Shown here one piece after another: positions 35,074 through 42,564 of a stretch of 64,000 nt of DNA. The notes below the pieces were generated by a model. That model worked only from the letters and a program-made list of their open reading frames with translations. It was not told the DNA's origin and made no database searches. A program made the position numbers and the translations under genes. How positions within the stretch are numbered: position 1 is the first letter of the stretch; every line of letters begins with the position of its first letter. Source of the DNA: JBGSUZ01 sp964404895 (GTDB taxonomy: Bacteria > Bacillota > Clostridia > Peptostreptococcales > Acidaminobacteraceae). Location of the stretch: assembly GCA_964404895.1 (NCBI GenBank), contig CAYOLV010000001.1, forward strand, positions 868,001 to 932,000, read 5' to 3'.

Positions 35074-36369
35074 ATGAAACGTCAAGTACATTCCTATTTG
35101 GATGAGCTGCTTCTCTATTCAGGGCAGTATGCGCTTTTCTATGTACTCATGAATTTTAGCAAAGTTGGAATTGGTTTTTTTAGCTACAGTGGACATGTCC
35201 TCATGCTCGCGGGCTTACTGATACAAATCATTTTTCTGGTTCATTTTGGGGATAAGCCGTTTGGCAGAATATTTGGGAGCCTTCTGTGTCCTATTTTGTA
35301 TACGCTATTTGAAGCCAATGATTTTCAATCCTTCATCTTAAATTCAGGACATTTTTTCTTTTGGGTTTTCTCACTCCTGACGGGGCTCATGAATGGCGCC
35401 AGTCTCAGGCTTAAAGGACGTTATAAAAACTGGATTGAGTTTGCCATCGTTTTCATGAATGTGATTATGTTCCTGTTTATTTATATGTATTTTGATATAC
35501 TTACCAAGATTGAGGAAATGGCTATCCAAAAGGGTGAACCGCTGACTGAATATGCCGCTCAAGTTTCTATTACCCATATCTTCAGTAATGCAAGTACGTT
35601 CCTTTCGGATCAAACACATATCTACTTAATCTTAGGCGGGTGCTTGCTAGGCATCAGTTTAGGCATTGGAAAAGTAAAGGTCAACAATTTGAATGAAAAG
35701 ATTGTAGAGCTGTTTGGAACTTATGTAGACCCCACTATTCGGGATCGTCTCTTGTCCTCCAAGGGTGTTTTGGAAGAAAAAAGGCCAATTTCTATATTGT
35801 TCTGCGACATTCGAAATTTTACAACTCTATCCGAACTGAGTGGTCCTGGGAAAACCATTGGCATGCTCAATCATTATTTTGCCCAGTGGGAACAATTGGC
35901 GTCCCAACATGGGGGCGTTATTAATAAATATATTGGCGATGCAGTCATGATTCTTTTTGGTATCAATGACAATCCTGAACTTTCAGCAGAGCAAGCAGTT
36001 TCATGTGCCGCAGCGTTTAACCATGAATTTAAAAAATTAAATCAAGAGCTTCTAGACTTGAAGCTGCCTATGGTTGAAGGCATTGGTATTGGCATACATT
36101 ATGGGGAAGTATCTCTGGGGAATATAGGGGGCAGTCGACGAAGAGAATTTACGGCTATAGGGGATAATGTCAATATTGCTTCTCGACTTGAAAGTTTGAC
36201 TAAAGAACTTGAATATACTGAGACAACGCCTCTCCAAATGCTCATTTCAAAATCTGTTTTTTCATCTTTACCTGTAGCACTTCAAGAACAATTTTCTTTC
36301 AATGGCTCGGTGCACCTAAAAGGCAAAGATGCATTGGTAGAAATTTTCCAGTGGAAAAAGAACGCATAG
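35074..36369 (+). CDS. Membrane class III adenylate/guanylate cyclase
   Basis: 431 residues. About six membrane helices occupy residues 15-210, then a catalytic class III domain: ISILFCDIRNFTTLSEL (first metal Asp about 245), GGVINKYIGDAVMILFG (second metal Asp about 289), GIGIHYGEVSLGNIGGSRRREFTAIGDNVNIASRLESL. Both metal-binding Asp and the transition-state Asn-x3-Arg (NIASR) are present, so activity is likely. The product (cAMP or cGMP) cannot be decided safely. Class III cyclases are uncommon in Clostridia. No cNMP-binding receptor is adjacent; the Crp/Fnr protein at 50825 is 14 kb away. Confidence 0.88.
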   Translation: MKRQVHSYLDELLLYSGQYALFYVLMNFSKVGIGFFSYSGHVLMLAGLLIQIIFLVHFGDKPFGRIFGSLLCPILYTLFEANDFQSFILNSGHFFFWVFSLLTGLMNGASLRLKGRYKNWIEFAIVFMNVIMFLFIYMYFDILTKIEEMAIQKGEPLTEYAAQVSITHIFSNASTFLSDQTHIYLILGGCLLGISLGIGKVKVNNLNEKIVELFGTYVDPTIRDRLLSSKGVLEEKRPISILFCDIRNFTTLSELSGPGKTIGMLNHYFAQWEQLASQHGGVINKYIGDAVMILFGINDNPELSAEQAVSCAAAFNHEFKKLNQELLDLKLPMVEGIGIGIHYGEVSLGNIGGSRRREFTAIGDNVNIASRLESLTKELEYTETTPLQMLISKSVFSSLPVALQEQFSFNGSVHLKGKDALVEIFQWKKNA

Positions 36370-36381
36370 GGAGATTGGTTA

Positions 36382-37356
36382 ATGTCACTAAAAAAAATTC
36401 AAAATCCAGCATTGTTCCAAGGGAATCTTCAGAAAAAACATTATTTTGAAGGCTGGTATTTTAAGCAGGTGTCTGGGGACGGCAAGCATACCGTGGCATT
36501 TATACCTGGAATCAGCATGGACGGCGCTGACAGTCACTGTTTTGTACAGGTCATTCTCTCGCCGAACATTCAAACCTATTATTTTAAATATCCACTAGAT
36601 CAATTCAGCACTACGGAAAAACCTTTTTCTGTGAAGGTGGGAGAAAGCGTCTTTTCTATGGAAGGCTGTCATATTGCCCTTAACGACACCTCACAAAGCA
36701 ACCCTCAAGGCATTTCAATCGATGGTGATCTGTACTTTTCAAATCTTAATCCAATCCAGTCCTCATTATTAATGCCTAATATGATGGGCTTTTTTGCCTA
36801 CATACCTAATATGGAATGTAATCATGGGGTTCTCAGCATGAATCATCAGTTGAAGGGTCGTATTGAGATTGGGAAACAGCAGAGTCTGGATTTTGATGGG
36901 GGGAAAGGTTACATTGAAAAAGATTGGGGAACTTCCTTTCCAAGGGAGTATATTTGGATTCAGGCAAATCATTTCGAAAAGAGCGACTGTAGTTTTATGT
37001 GCAGCATTGCCACAATCCCCTTTGGGCTCTTTTCCTTTAAAGGACTCGTTGCAAACTTACAAGTAGATGGAACAGAATATCGCTTTGCCACTTATAATGG
37101 TGGGAAGGTGAATAACTTTAATGTTGAAACAAATCGCATAGGATTTGACCTTACAAAAGGGGATGTGACCCTTTCTTGTGAAGGGGTGCTTATGGAGTCA
37201 GGTGAGTTAAAGGCTCCTAAAAACGGGGAGATGCTAAGAACCATTAAAGAAGGTCTTAGTGGGGAAGTTACTCTAACCCTCAAGCGAAAGGGACACCCAC
37301 CACAGGTCTTAAAAAGCGATTGCGCAGGTATTGAAATCGTGGGAGACGGATATTAG
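36382..37356 (+). CDS. Tocopherol-cyclase-family protein
   Basis: 324 residues of the tocopherol cyclase-like family (carotenoid-1,2-hydratase/CrtC-like lipocalin fold). The start NPALFQGNLQKKHYFEGWYFKQVSGDGKHTVAFIPGIS with the FEGWYFK signature and the GGKGYIEKDWGTSFPREYIWIQANHF motif in the second half are diagnostic. Bacterial homologues in Firmicutes have no established role; tocopherol is not made by Clostridia, so a lipid-binding or hydration role is only a guess. Gap to the thioesterase gene is 9 bases, and to the cyclase gene 12 bases, implying one operon. Confidence 0.88.
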   Translation: MSLKKIQNPALFQGNLQKKHYFEGWYFKQVSGDGKHTVAFIPGISMDGADSHCFVQVILSPNIQTYYFKYPLDQFSTTEKPFSVKVGESVFSMEGCHIALNDTSQSNPQGISIDGDLYFSNLNPIQSSLLMPNMMGFFAYIPNMECNHGVLSMNHQLKGRIEIGKQQSLDFDGGKGYIEKDWGTSFPREYIWIQANHFEKSDCSFMCSIATIPFGLFSFKGLVANLQVDGTEYRFATYNGGKVNNFNVETNRIGFDLTKGDVTLSCEGVLMESGELKAPKNGEMLRTIKEGLSGEVTLTLKRKGHPPQVLKSDCAGIEIVGDGY

Positions 37357-37365
37357 GAGGCGTAT

Positions 37366-37869
37366 ATGAAGTATAAAGTTATGAGAAAGCAGGAAAATAG
37401 CAGAGACTGTCTGGTGTGCGGATTAGAAAATCCTTATGGCCTTAAAGCTTCCTTTTATGAACTGGAGAATCAGGAGTTGATAGCTATCTTTGAGCCCCAC
37501 AACCATTTACAAAGCTATCCGGGGAGACTTCATGGGGGCATTGCAGGGGCAATTCTGGACGAAACCATCGGCAGAGCCATTATGATCCAAGAACCTAATT
37601 TATTTGGCGTAACGGTAGAACTGTCTCTAAAATATAGAAAACCTGTCCCTCTAAATGTGCCATTAAAAGTGGTGGGACGCATTACAAATGTAAAGAGTCG
37701 AACCTTTGAAGGTTCAGGTGAAATTCTTTTGGAAGATGGAGAAGTCGCCGTGACTGCCACTGGCAAGTATTTCAAAATGGCCATCGATAAAATTTCGGAC
37801 ATGGGCACAGAAGAAATGGATTGGGATGTTTTCAAAGAAGAGAATGATCCAGAACACTTTGACTATTAA
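37366..37869 (+). CDS. PaaI-type hotdog thioesterase
   Basis: 167 residues with a hotdog fold: the central PGRLHGGIAGAILDETIGRAIM segment contains the HGG-x-x-x-x-x-x-D/E motif of PaaI/YigI thioesterases, followed by VELSLKYRKPVPLNVPLKVVGRI. The N-terminal CLVCGLENPYGLKASFYE with two Cys is shared by a subgroup (CxxCG...NPxGL). It hydrolyses an acyl-CoA of unknown type. AGGAGGCGTAT precedes ATG. Confidence 0.88.
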   Translation: MKYKVMRKQENSRDCLVCGLENPYGLKASFYELENQELIAIFEPHNHLQSYPGRLHGGIAGAILDETIGRAIMIQEPNLFGVTVELSLKYRKPVPLNVPLKVVGRITNVKSRTFEGSGEILLEDGEVAVTATGKYFKMAIDKISDMGTEEMDWDVFKEENDPEHFDY

Positions 37870-37956
37870 CCACATTCACACTTAGTTCATAATTCCTAAA
37901 TAATTTTTTAACAAACCCTTCATTCATTCTTTACACTTCGTCAATACTTCCATAAT

Positions 37957-38187
37957 AAACACTTGCTACTATAAGAGTGTCGGTAGCTTACATATTTGGA
38001 AACTTAAACGGAGGTAGAGCATATGACACATCAATGTACAATAGCAAACCATTCAAACGATTTAGTATACAGAGCCAAAGAACTCAGCTTGTCTACAGCA
38101 GCATTAAACAATACATATTTAACAGTAGTGGAGAAAGTAGCATCGAACCCAGTAACTATTTGTGGTGACTGCCCAGTGTGTAGAAAG
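37957..38187 (+). repeat. Direct repeat copy 1: leader plus small Cys gene
   Basis: A 231-base block that recurs at 39472-39701 with one net base lost. The leader (37957-38022) is almost identical in the two copies, and contains pairing possibilities ACACT/AGTGT and GCTAC/GTAGC. The untranslated part is conserved as strongly as the coding part, suggesting a functional leader. Confidence 0.8.
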
Positions 38188-38241
38188 ATTTACAATGAAA
38201 AGCTAGAAGAGTATTCTAAGCGTTTTAAAGTGAGTGCATAA
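38023..38241 (+). CDS. Small Cys-motif protein
   Basis: A 72-residue protein with strong start (GGAGGTAGAGCAT before ATG). Features: Cys5, a charged helix (SNDLVYRAKELSLSTAALNNTYLTVVEKV), and a C-x2-C-x2-C motif ICGDCPVCRK (Cys47, 50, 53), suited to metal or Fe-S binding or to redox work. No membrane segment. I know no family name for it. A second, frameshifted copy with the same leader lies 1.5 kb downstream. It is followed by a CsbD-type stress gene. Confidence 0.75.
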   Translation: MTHQCTIANHSNDLVYRAKELSLSTAALNNTYLTVVEKVASNPVTICGDCPVCRKIYNEKLEEYSKRFKVSA

Positions 38242-38343
38242 AAATGGATAATGTACCAATTTTGACTTATAGCTTTCATAAGCGTACAATGAGATGAGCT
38301 CTCGTTTTTTCAAGATTGCTCATACGCCAATGGAGGTGTTTTG

Positions 38344-38556
38344 ATGTCAGATCTAAAGAACAAGATTGAAAACCTTAAGGATAAAGCTGAAGGTGAGATA
38401 CAAGAAGTTGTAGGTAAGGTTACTGGCAACGAGGAATTGGAACTAAAAGGTAAACTTAAGAAAAAAGTCGTTGAAACAAAAGAAAAAATTGCGGATATGA
38501 AAGACGAAGCCATCAATAAGATTAACGAAAAAATTGATGAAACGAACAAAAAATAA
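38344..38556 (+). CDS. CsbD-family stress protein
   Basis: A 70-residue charged, helical protein with the CsbD signature IENLKDKAEGEIQEVVGKVTGNEELELKGKLKK (a hydrophilin-like bacterial family commonly induced by general stress). ATG at 38344 follows GGAGGTGTTTTG. It lies 102 bases after the small Cys gene and before a repeated terminator-like hairpin. Confidence 0.88.
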   Translation: MSDLKNKIENLKDKAEGEIQEVVGKVTGNEELELKGKLKKKVVETKEKIADMKDEAINKINEKIDETNKK

Positions 38557-38608
38557 ATCTACGGATTTAGAATTCAATCATAATGATTAAACTCACTTAA
38601 ATATTGAA

Positions 38609-38687
38609 ATGCAACCATCCTAATAACAATTGGTCATATTATTTGACCGAAAAGTAGTAGGAATGGTTGCATTTTTTATGCTTGGAA
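38609..38687 (+). terminator. Terminator-like hairpin, copy 1 of a repeat
   Basis: ATGCAACCATcCTA / TAGgAATGGTTGCAT arms separated by a 35-base A+T-rich loop, then a T run. A close copy lies at 39746-39823, also after a small Cys gene. The end (TTTTTTATGCTTGGAAT) is conserved too. Confidence 0.7.
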
Positions 38688-38765
38688 TCCTCTGCTTTGC
38701 ATATAATTAAATTTATGCAATAATCGAAAAGTATATTTTATTTTTTATAGAAAGGAATCTATTAA

Positions 38766-39461
38766 ATGTTAAATACAAGTTCTTTGTTAACCATTTCAGA
38801 CCCTGTTGACTTTATGACAGAGGGACTTGGGGGTATGCTGGTTATTGTATTTGTAATGCTACCATATCTCTTATACTACTATAACTTAAAATCAAAGAAC
38901 TTAATGAGCAGAGGACTGAAAATGGAATTTTGGTCAACCAAAGGTTCGGGTATGTTATTGGGTAGTATCGGAATTGGGATTTATGAACTTGTATCCACCT
39001 TTATTGTAAAACTTCCGCCCGTTTTCATCGGTATTTTTGGTGGATTAGTTTTTTTGCCCCTTTTACGAAAAGAAATCAAAATAAGTAAACTTGAAGAATA
39101 TTACAGAACTCATGGTGACACCATCCTAAAAGAAATACCAGCTTTTCCAGAACCCAAAGAATTGGAGTTTGGAGCTATTTACTCAATACTAGGAAACCTT
39201 GCAGTAAAGCATCCACGTTTTAAAAAAGTATCTATAGTAATTTCAATACCAATTATATTGATTAAAGCCCTTAAATCGTTCAGTCAAACCAGAAAAGAAG
39301 AAAAGGCTTTTTATAACGAAGCACTGAAAGGCAGACCTGTTCACAGGTGGAACTCCAATAAACTGAAAAAAGAAAAGGACAAAATTCGTCTACGAAGTGA
39401 GAAAGCCTCGCGTGAAGCTGAAAGAGAGCGCCAAATTTTAGAGCGACAGAAGGCAAAGTGA
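38766..39461 (+). CDS. Unknown membrane protein with charged tail
   Basis: 231 residues. Two to three hydrophobic helices in the first 100 residues (GMLVIVFVMLPYLLYYYNL; SGMLLGSIGIGIYELVSTFIV; FIGIFGGLVFLPLL) and another near 160 (VSIVISIPIILIKAL), ending in a long basic and acidic coiled-coil-like tail (KLKKEKDKIRLRSEKASREAERERQILER). No family recognised. AAAGGAATCTATTAA precedes ATG. It is sandwiched between the two copies of the small Cys gene repeat. Confidence 0.7.
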   Translation: MLNTSSLLTISDPVDFMTEGLGGMLVIVFVMLPYLLYYYNLKSKNLMSRGLKMEFWSTKGSGMLLGSIGIGIYELVSTFIVKLPPVFIGIFGGLVFLPLLRKEIKISKLEEYYRTHGDTILKEIPAFPEPKELEFGAIYSILGNLAVKHPRFKKVSIVISIPIILIKALKSFSQTRKEEKAFYNEALKGRPVHRWNSNKLKKEKDKIRLRSEKASREAERERQILERQKAK

Positions 39462-39471
39462 TTCGGTTTAA

Positions 39472-39701
39472 AAACACTTGCTACTATAAGAGTGTCGGTA
39501 GCTTACATATTTGGAAATTAAAACGGAGGTAGAGAATGTGAACCAGCAATGCATAATTGCAAACCATTCAAACGATTTAGTATACAGAGCCAAAGAACTC
39601 AGCTTGTCCACAGCGGCATTAAACAATACATATTTACAGTGTTAGAGAAGCCAGCAGCAGAGCCTGTAGCGATTTATGGTGACTGTCCTGTGTGTAGAGG
39701 G
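39472..39701 (+). repeat. Direct repeat copy 2: leader plus decayed small Cys gene
   Basis: Near-identical to 37957-38187 but one base shorter. The leader matches over about 65 bases, the start codon is GTG instead of ATG, and a single base deletion after TACATATTTA breaks the frame. Confidence 0.8.
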
Positions 39702-39743
39702 AAGGATTCTGATCATATATTTCTAAACTCATTTCAATTTTAA
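39538..39743 (+). pseudogene. Frameshifted second copy of the small Cys-motif gene
   Basis: The GTG-started frame gives the same N-terminus as the 38023 gene (NQQCIIANHSNDLVYRAKE, then LSLSTAALNNTYL), then hits TAG at 39643 after a one-base deletion. The remaining homology (VLEKPAAEPVAIYGDCPVCRG) continues in another frame up to about 39701, with the first Cys of the C-x2-C-x2-C motif changed to Tyr. Either a pseudogene or, less likely, a site of programmed frameshifting. The 394-base gap 39462-39855 holds only this copy and its hairpin. Confidence 0.75.
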
Positions 39744-39745
39744 AA

Positions 39746-39823
39746 TGCAACCATCCTAATAAAAATGGGTTAAAGAATTTAACCGAAATAAATAGAATGG
39801 TTGCATTTTTTATGCTTGGAATG
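39746..39823 (+). terminator. Terminator-like hairpin, copy 2 of a repeat
   Basis: Same arms as copy 1 (TGCAACCATcCTA with gAATGGTTGCA, weaker inner pairing), the same TTTTTTATGCTTGGAAT tail, directly after the decayed small gene. Confidence 0.65.
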
Positions 39824-39855
39824 AAAACCTACGAAGAGGTGAGATATTATTGGAG

Positions 39856-41214
39856 TTAATTTTTAAAACTGTGAATAGGTGCTGGGAATCTGCCACCTCT
39901 GGCAATAAAATCATCACTGGCAAAATCGTTGACCTTCATGACTGGGGCAGCGCCTAAAAGACCGCCAAAGTTCACCAAGTCCCCGACTTTTTTCCCATAG
40001 GCAGGAATAATTCTGACCGCAGTGGTTTTGTTGTTGATGACTCCAATTGCCGCCTCGTCTGCAATCATTGCAGATAGAGTGGCTGCACTGGTTTCTCCTG
40101 GAACGGCAATCATGTCCAGTCCTACAGAGCAAACACAAGTCATAGCTTCTAGTTTGTCCAGAGACAGGGCGCCGCATTGAACCGCCGCAATCATACCCTC
40201 GTCTTCGCTAACTGGAATGAAGGCACCGCTAAGGCCTCCTACATGGGATGACGCCATGACGCCACCTTTTTTAACGGCGTCGTTAAGCATGGCGAGGGCG
40301 GCTGTTGTACCGTGGGTGCCACAGACTTCAAGCCCCATTTCTTCTAGTATTCTGGCCACGCTGTCTCCAACCGCTGGGGTAGGTGCTAGGGAAAGGTCTA
40401 CAATGCCGAAGGGAATATTCAGTCGTTCAGAAGCTTCATTGGCTACCAGTTGACCCGCTCTTGTAATTTTAAAGGCAGTCCGTTTAATGGTTTCAGCCAT
40501 GACGTCAAATGAAGCACCCTTTACTTTTTCAAGGGCCGATTTAATAACCCCTGGACCGCTGATCCCAACGTTAATAATAGCTTCAGCTTCACCGACCCCG
40601 TGGAAAGCGCCTGCCATGAAGGGGTTGTCTTCCACAGCATTGGCAAATACCACTAATTTAGCGCAACCAATCGAGTCACGGTCTTTCGTAAGAAAGGCCG
40701 TTTCTTTCATTATTTTCCCCATGAGGGCAACGGCGTCCATGTTGATGCCTGAGCGGGTGCAACCCACATTAACAGAAGAACAGACAATATCCGTTTGTGA
40801 TAAAACCTCTGGAATAGAATGAATCAACTTAAGGTCTGATTCTGTAAAACCTTTTTGAACCAAAGCACTGTAGCCTCCAATAAAATTGATACCCACGGCT
40901 TTAGCGGCTTTGTCTAAGGCTAAGCCAAAGGGAAGGTAGTCGTGAGTGTTTGAAGCAGCGGCTACCAGTGCCATTGGGGTCACAGAAATACGCTTGTTGA
41001 TAATGGGAATGCCGTATTCTTTTTCAATGGCTTCCCCTGTGACCACAAGCCGCTCTGCCTTTCTGCAAATCTTGTCATAGATTTTTGCTGTAGCTCTTTT
41101 GGGGTCTTCATCGGCACAGTCTAAAAGAGAAATGCCCATGGTGATGGTTCGAATGTCTAGCTTTTCTTCGTCTACCATTTTTATCGTTTCAAGGATGTGG
41201 TTAATATTGACCAT
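39856..41214 (-). CDS. UPF0210 (DUF711, PFL-family) protein
   Basis: 452 residues of the UPF0210/DUF711 family. Visible signatures: the start NHILETIKMVDEEKLDIRTITMGISLLDCAD, ISVTPMALVAA, the GYSALVQKGFT segment, VNVGCTRSGINMDAVALMG, and GIVDLSLAPTPAVGDSVARILEEMGLE near residue 280. The family fold resembles glycyl-radical enzymes but the proteins have no proven activity. It commonly pairs with an ACT-domain gene, as here (29-base gap). AGGAGGCTCAC precedes ATG. Transcription is governed by the glycine riboswitch upstream of the ACT gene. Confidence 0.9.
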   Translation of the reverse strand: MVNINHILETIKMVDEEKLDIRTITMGISLLDCADEDPKRATAKIYDKICRKAERLVVTGEAIEKEYGIPIINKRISVTPMALVAAASNTHDYLPFGLALDKAAKAVGINFIGGYSALVQKGFTESDLKLIHSIPEVLSQTDIVCSSVNVGCTRSGINMDAVALMGKIMKETAFLTKDRDSIGCAKLVVFANAVEDNPFMAGAFHGVGEAEAIINVGISGPGVIKSALEKVKGASFDVMAETIKRTAFKITRAGQLVANEASERLNIPFGIVDLSLAPTPAVGDSVARILEEMGLEVCGTHGTTAALAMLNDAVKKGGVMASSHVGGLSGAFIPVSEDEGMIAAVQCGALSLDKLEAMTCVCSVGLDMIAVPGETSAATLSAMIADEAAIGVINNKTTAVRIIPAYGKKVGDLVNFGGLLGAAPVMKVNDFASDDFIARGGRFPAPIHSFKN

Positions 41215-41243
41215 GTGAGCCTCCTAATGGGTGTGGGTAAGGT

Positions 41244-41513
41244 CTAGAGACAGTGCATATTCTGGAAAATTTCGTATTTTTGAATGCGAATATCGATGCC
41301 AAGCTTTTGAGAAACAAGGGCAAGTTCAGATTGCAGCCCTTCAAAAGGGATGGACATTTCCTTCATATTGACCACCATCACCATGGTAAATAAGTCATCC
41401 ATAATAGCTTGGTTAATGCTGTCAATGTTGACGGCATTTTCGTAGAATACCTTTGAAATTTCAGCGATGATCCCAACACGGTCATTGCCCAGTACAGTCA
41501 CGACACTTTTCAT
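41244..41513 (-). CDS. ACT-domain protein (UPF0237)
   Basis: 89 residues consisting of one ACT domain (KSVVTVLGNDRVGIIAEISKVFYENAVNIDSINQAIMDDLFTMVMVV), the amino-acid-binding regulatory fold, of the UPF0237 group related to GcvR. It likely binds an amino acid, plausibly glycine or serine, and modulates the UPF0210 partner; that is inference. GAAAGGAGATC precedes ATG. It is the first gene after the glycine riboswitch and terminator. Confidence 0.88.
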   Translation of the reverse strand: MKSVVTVLGNDRVGIIAEISKVFYENAVNIDSINQAIMDDLFTMVMVVNMKEMSIPFEGLQSELALVSQKLGIDIRIQKYEIFQNMHCL

Positions 41514-41578
41514 TTTTTGATCTCCTTTCAGTCTGTAAAAGTTAAATCCTTAAAGGCCTCTTTGAAAGTTATTGGCAC

Positions 41579-41609
41579 TAAAAAAGCCCGTTCAAAAGAG
41601 AACGGGCTG
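41579..41609 (-). terminator. Intrinsic terminator of the glycine riboswitch
   Basis: On the minus strand, AGCCCGTTC and GAACGGGCT form a 9-bp stem (41609-41586) followed by at least six T. It lies between aptamer and ACT gene, as expected for a transcriptional switch. Confidence 0.85.
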
Positions 41610-41706
41610 TAGGTAGCAAAGTATATGGCAATAGAATGGTTGGTCGAGTTTTAGGCATTAGTCAAAAGACCAAAACTAAAATTTGAGACCATTTGCAAAT
41701 ATACGT

Positions 41707-41792
41707 AGCTCTGTCCTTTTACCTGAGAGTTTCACTGAGTTAATCAGCTTTCCCCTTCGGTGCCCTTTCGAGTCTCTCCAGAGTTCTGTCCA
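41707..41792 (-). ncRNA. Glycine riboswitch aptamer
   Basis: Read on the minus strand, the region has the conserved glycine-aptamer elements in order: CTGGAGAG (P1/P3a side), GGGCACCGAAGGGGAAAG, CTCTCAGGTAAAAGGACAGAG. The preceding GGACAGAAC (41792 side) is the typical junction with an upstream aptamer; the sequence up to about 41880 could be a first aptamer but is poorly conserved. With the terminator downstream, glycine would be expected to turn expression on. The 549-base gap 41514-42062 contains this leader and its promoter. Confidence 0.9.
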
Positions 41793-41911
41793 TACACCGG
41801 TTGCACTAAGCTTCCGGAGACTTCATTCAGAATCGCCCTATGAATATGTCACAATTGGTAAAAGATACGATGCAATTGGCATGCCATAGGTCTATTTAGT
41901 TAATGTAGATG

Positions 41912-41940
41912 ATTTTAATCAGAATGGTCTCAGATGTCAA
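41912..41940 (-). promoter_or_regulatory. SigmaA promoter of the glycine riboswitch leader
   Basis: Minus strand: -35 TTGACA (41940-41935), 17-base spacer, -10 TAAAAT (41917-41912). Start expected near 41905, giving a leader of about 390 bases. Confidence 0.8.
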
Positions 41941-42062
41941 TAGAAAATAAATAAGTTAATTTTTCAAAAACCTTTTGTCACAAAAAAATCACCAAATTTT
42001 AACGTGTATAATATATACTTTACTTACTTGAAGTAAAAAATCACTTAATTGAGGAGCCTCCT

Positions 42063-42542
42063 ATGAACAAGACAAAAAAACAACTTCTAATCGCAATCGG
42101 GGTCATGGTAGTCCTTATCAGTATCTTCAATGTGTTGAGGCGGCCAGAACGACAGTCAGTCACATTCACTATTCACAACGTCATGATGTCCCATTCTGGA
42201 ACGGGGGAAAGTATCCTTTACCCAGAAACTACGGTGAAAGGTCTACTGACGCGGAAGCCATTTACCTTCAAAGCATTTCATTTTGATAAAGAATTTATTG
42301 GAGAGATGACAATTGGCGGTCAACACTATGTCTTTGTGACTCATTATATGGGGTCAAGTACCAATAATTGTTATGTAGGATCTTTAACCAAAGTTGGGGA
42401 ACCGTCTAGAATTGACCATCCTATTACCTTTAACAAAGACCTTAACGCCTTTATTTTCTCAGACGCAACGTTCGTGACCTACGCTGCACCCGCTAAAGAT
42501 ATGGATGAATTTGACAAGCTGTTTACAACTTTTATGAAGTAA
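42063..42542 (+). CDS. Unknown membrane-anchored protein
   Basis: 159 residues. One N-terminal membrane helix (LLIAIGVMVVLISIFNVL) and a small beta-rich extracytoplasmic domain (VTFTIHNVMMSHSGTGESILYPETTVKGLL). I do not recognise it. AGGAG lies 7 bases before ATG; the surrounding AGGAGcCTCCT is self-complementary. 22 bases separate it from the FAD-dependent dehydrogenase gene, so they may be cotranscribed. Confidence 0.65.
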   Translation: MNKTKKQLLIAIGVMVVLISIFNVLRRPERQSVTFTIHNVMMSHSGTGESILYPETTVKGLLTRKPFTFKAFHFDKEFIGEMTIGGQHYVFVTHYMGSSTNNCYVGSLTKVGEPSRIDHPITFNKDLNAFIFSDATFVTYAAPAKDMDEFDKLFTTFMK

Positions 42543-42564
42543 CCCTCATAATTGAAGGAGAAAA

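Noticed and set aside
37977..38168. 63-residue frame overlapping the small Cys gene
   Set aside because: It is another frame over the same repeat; the 38023 frame has the ribosome binding site and the Cys motif. The copy at 39549-39743 in this second frame is explained by the one-base deletion.
41683..41889. 68-residue plus-strand open frame
   Set aside because: It is the complement of the glycine riboswitch; its residues follow the RNA consensus, not a protein family.
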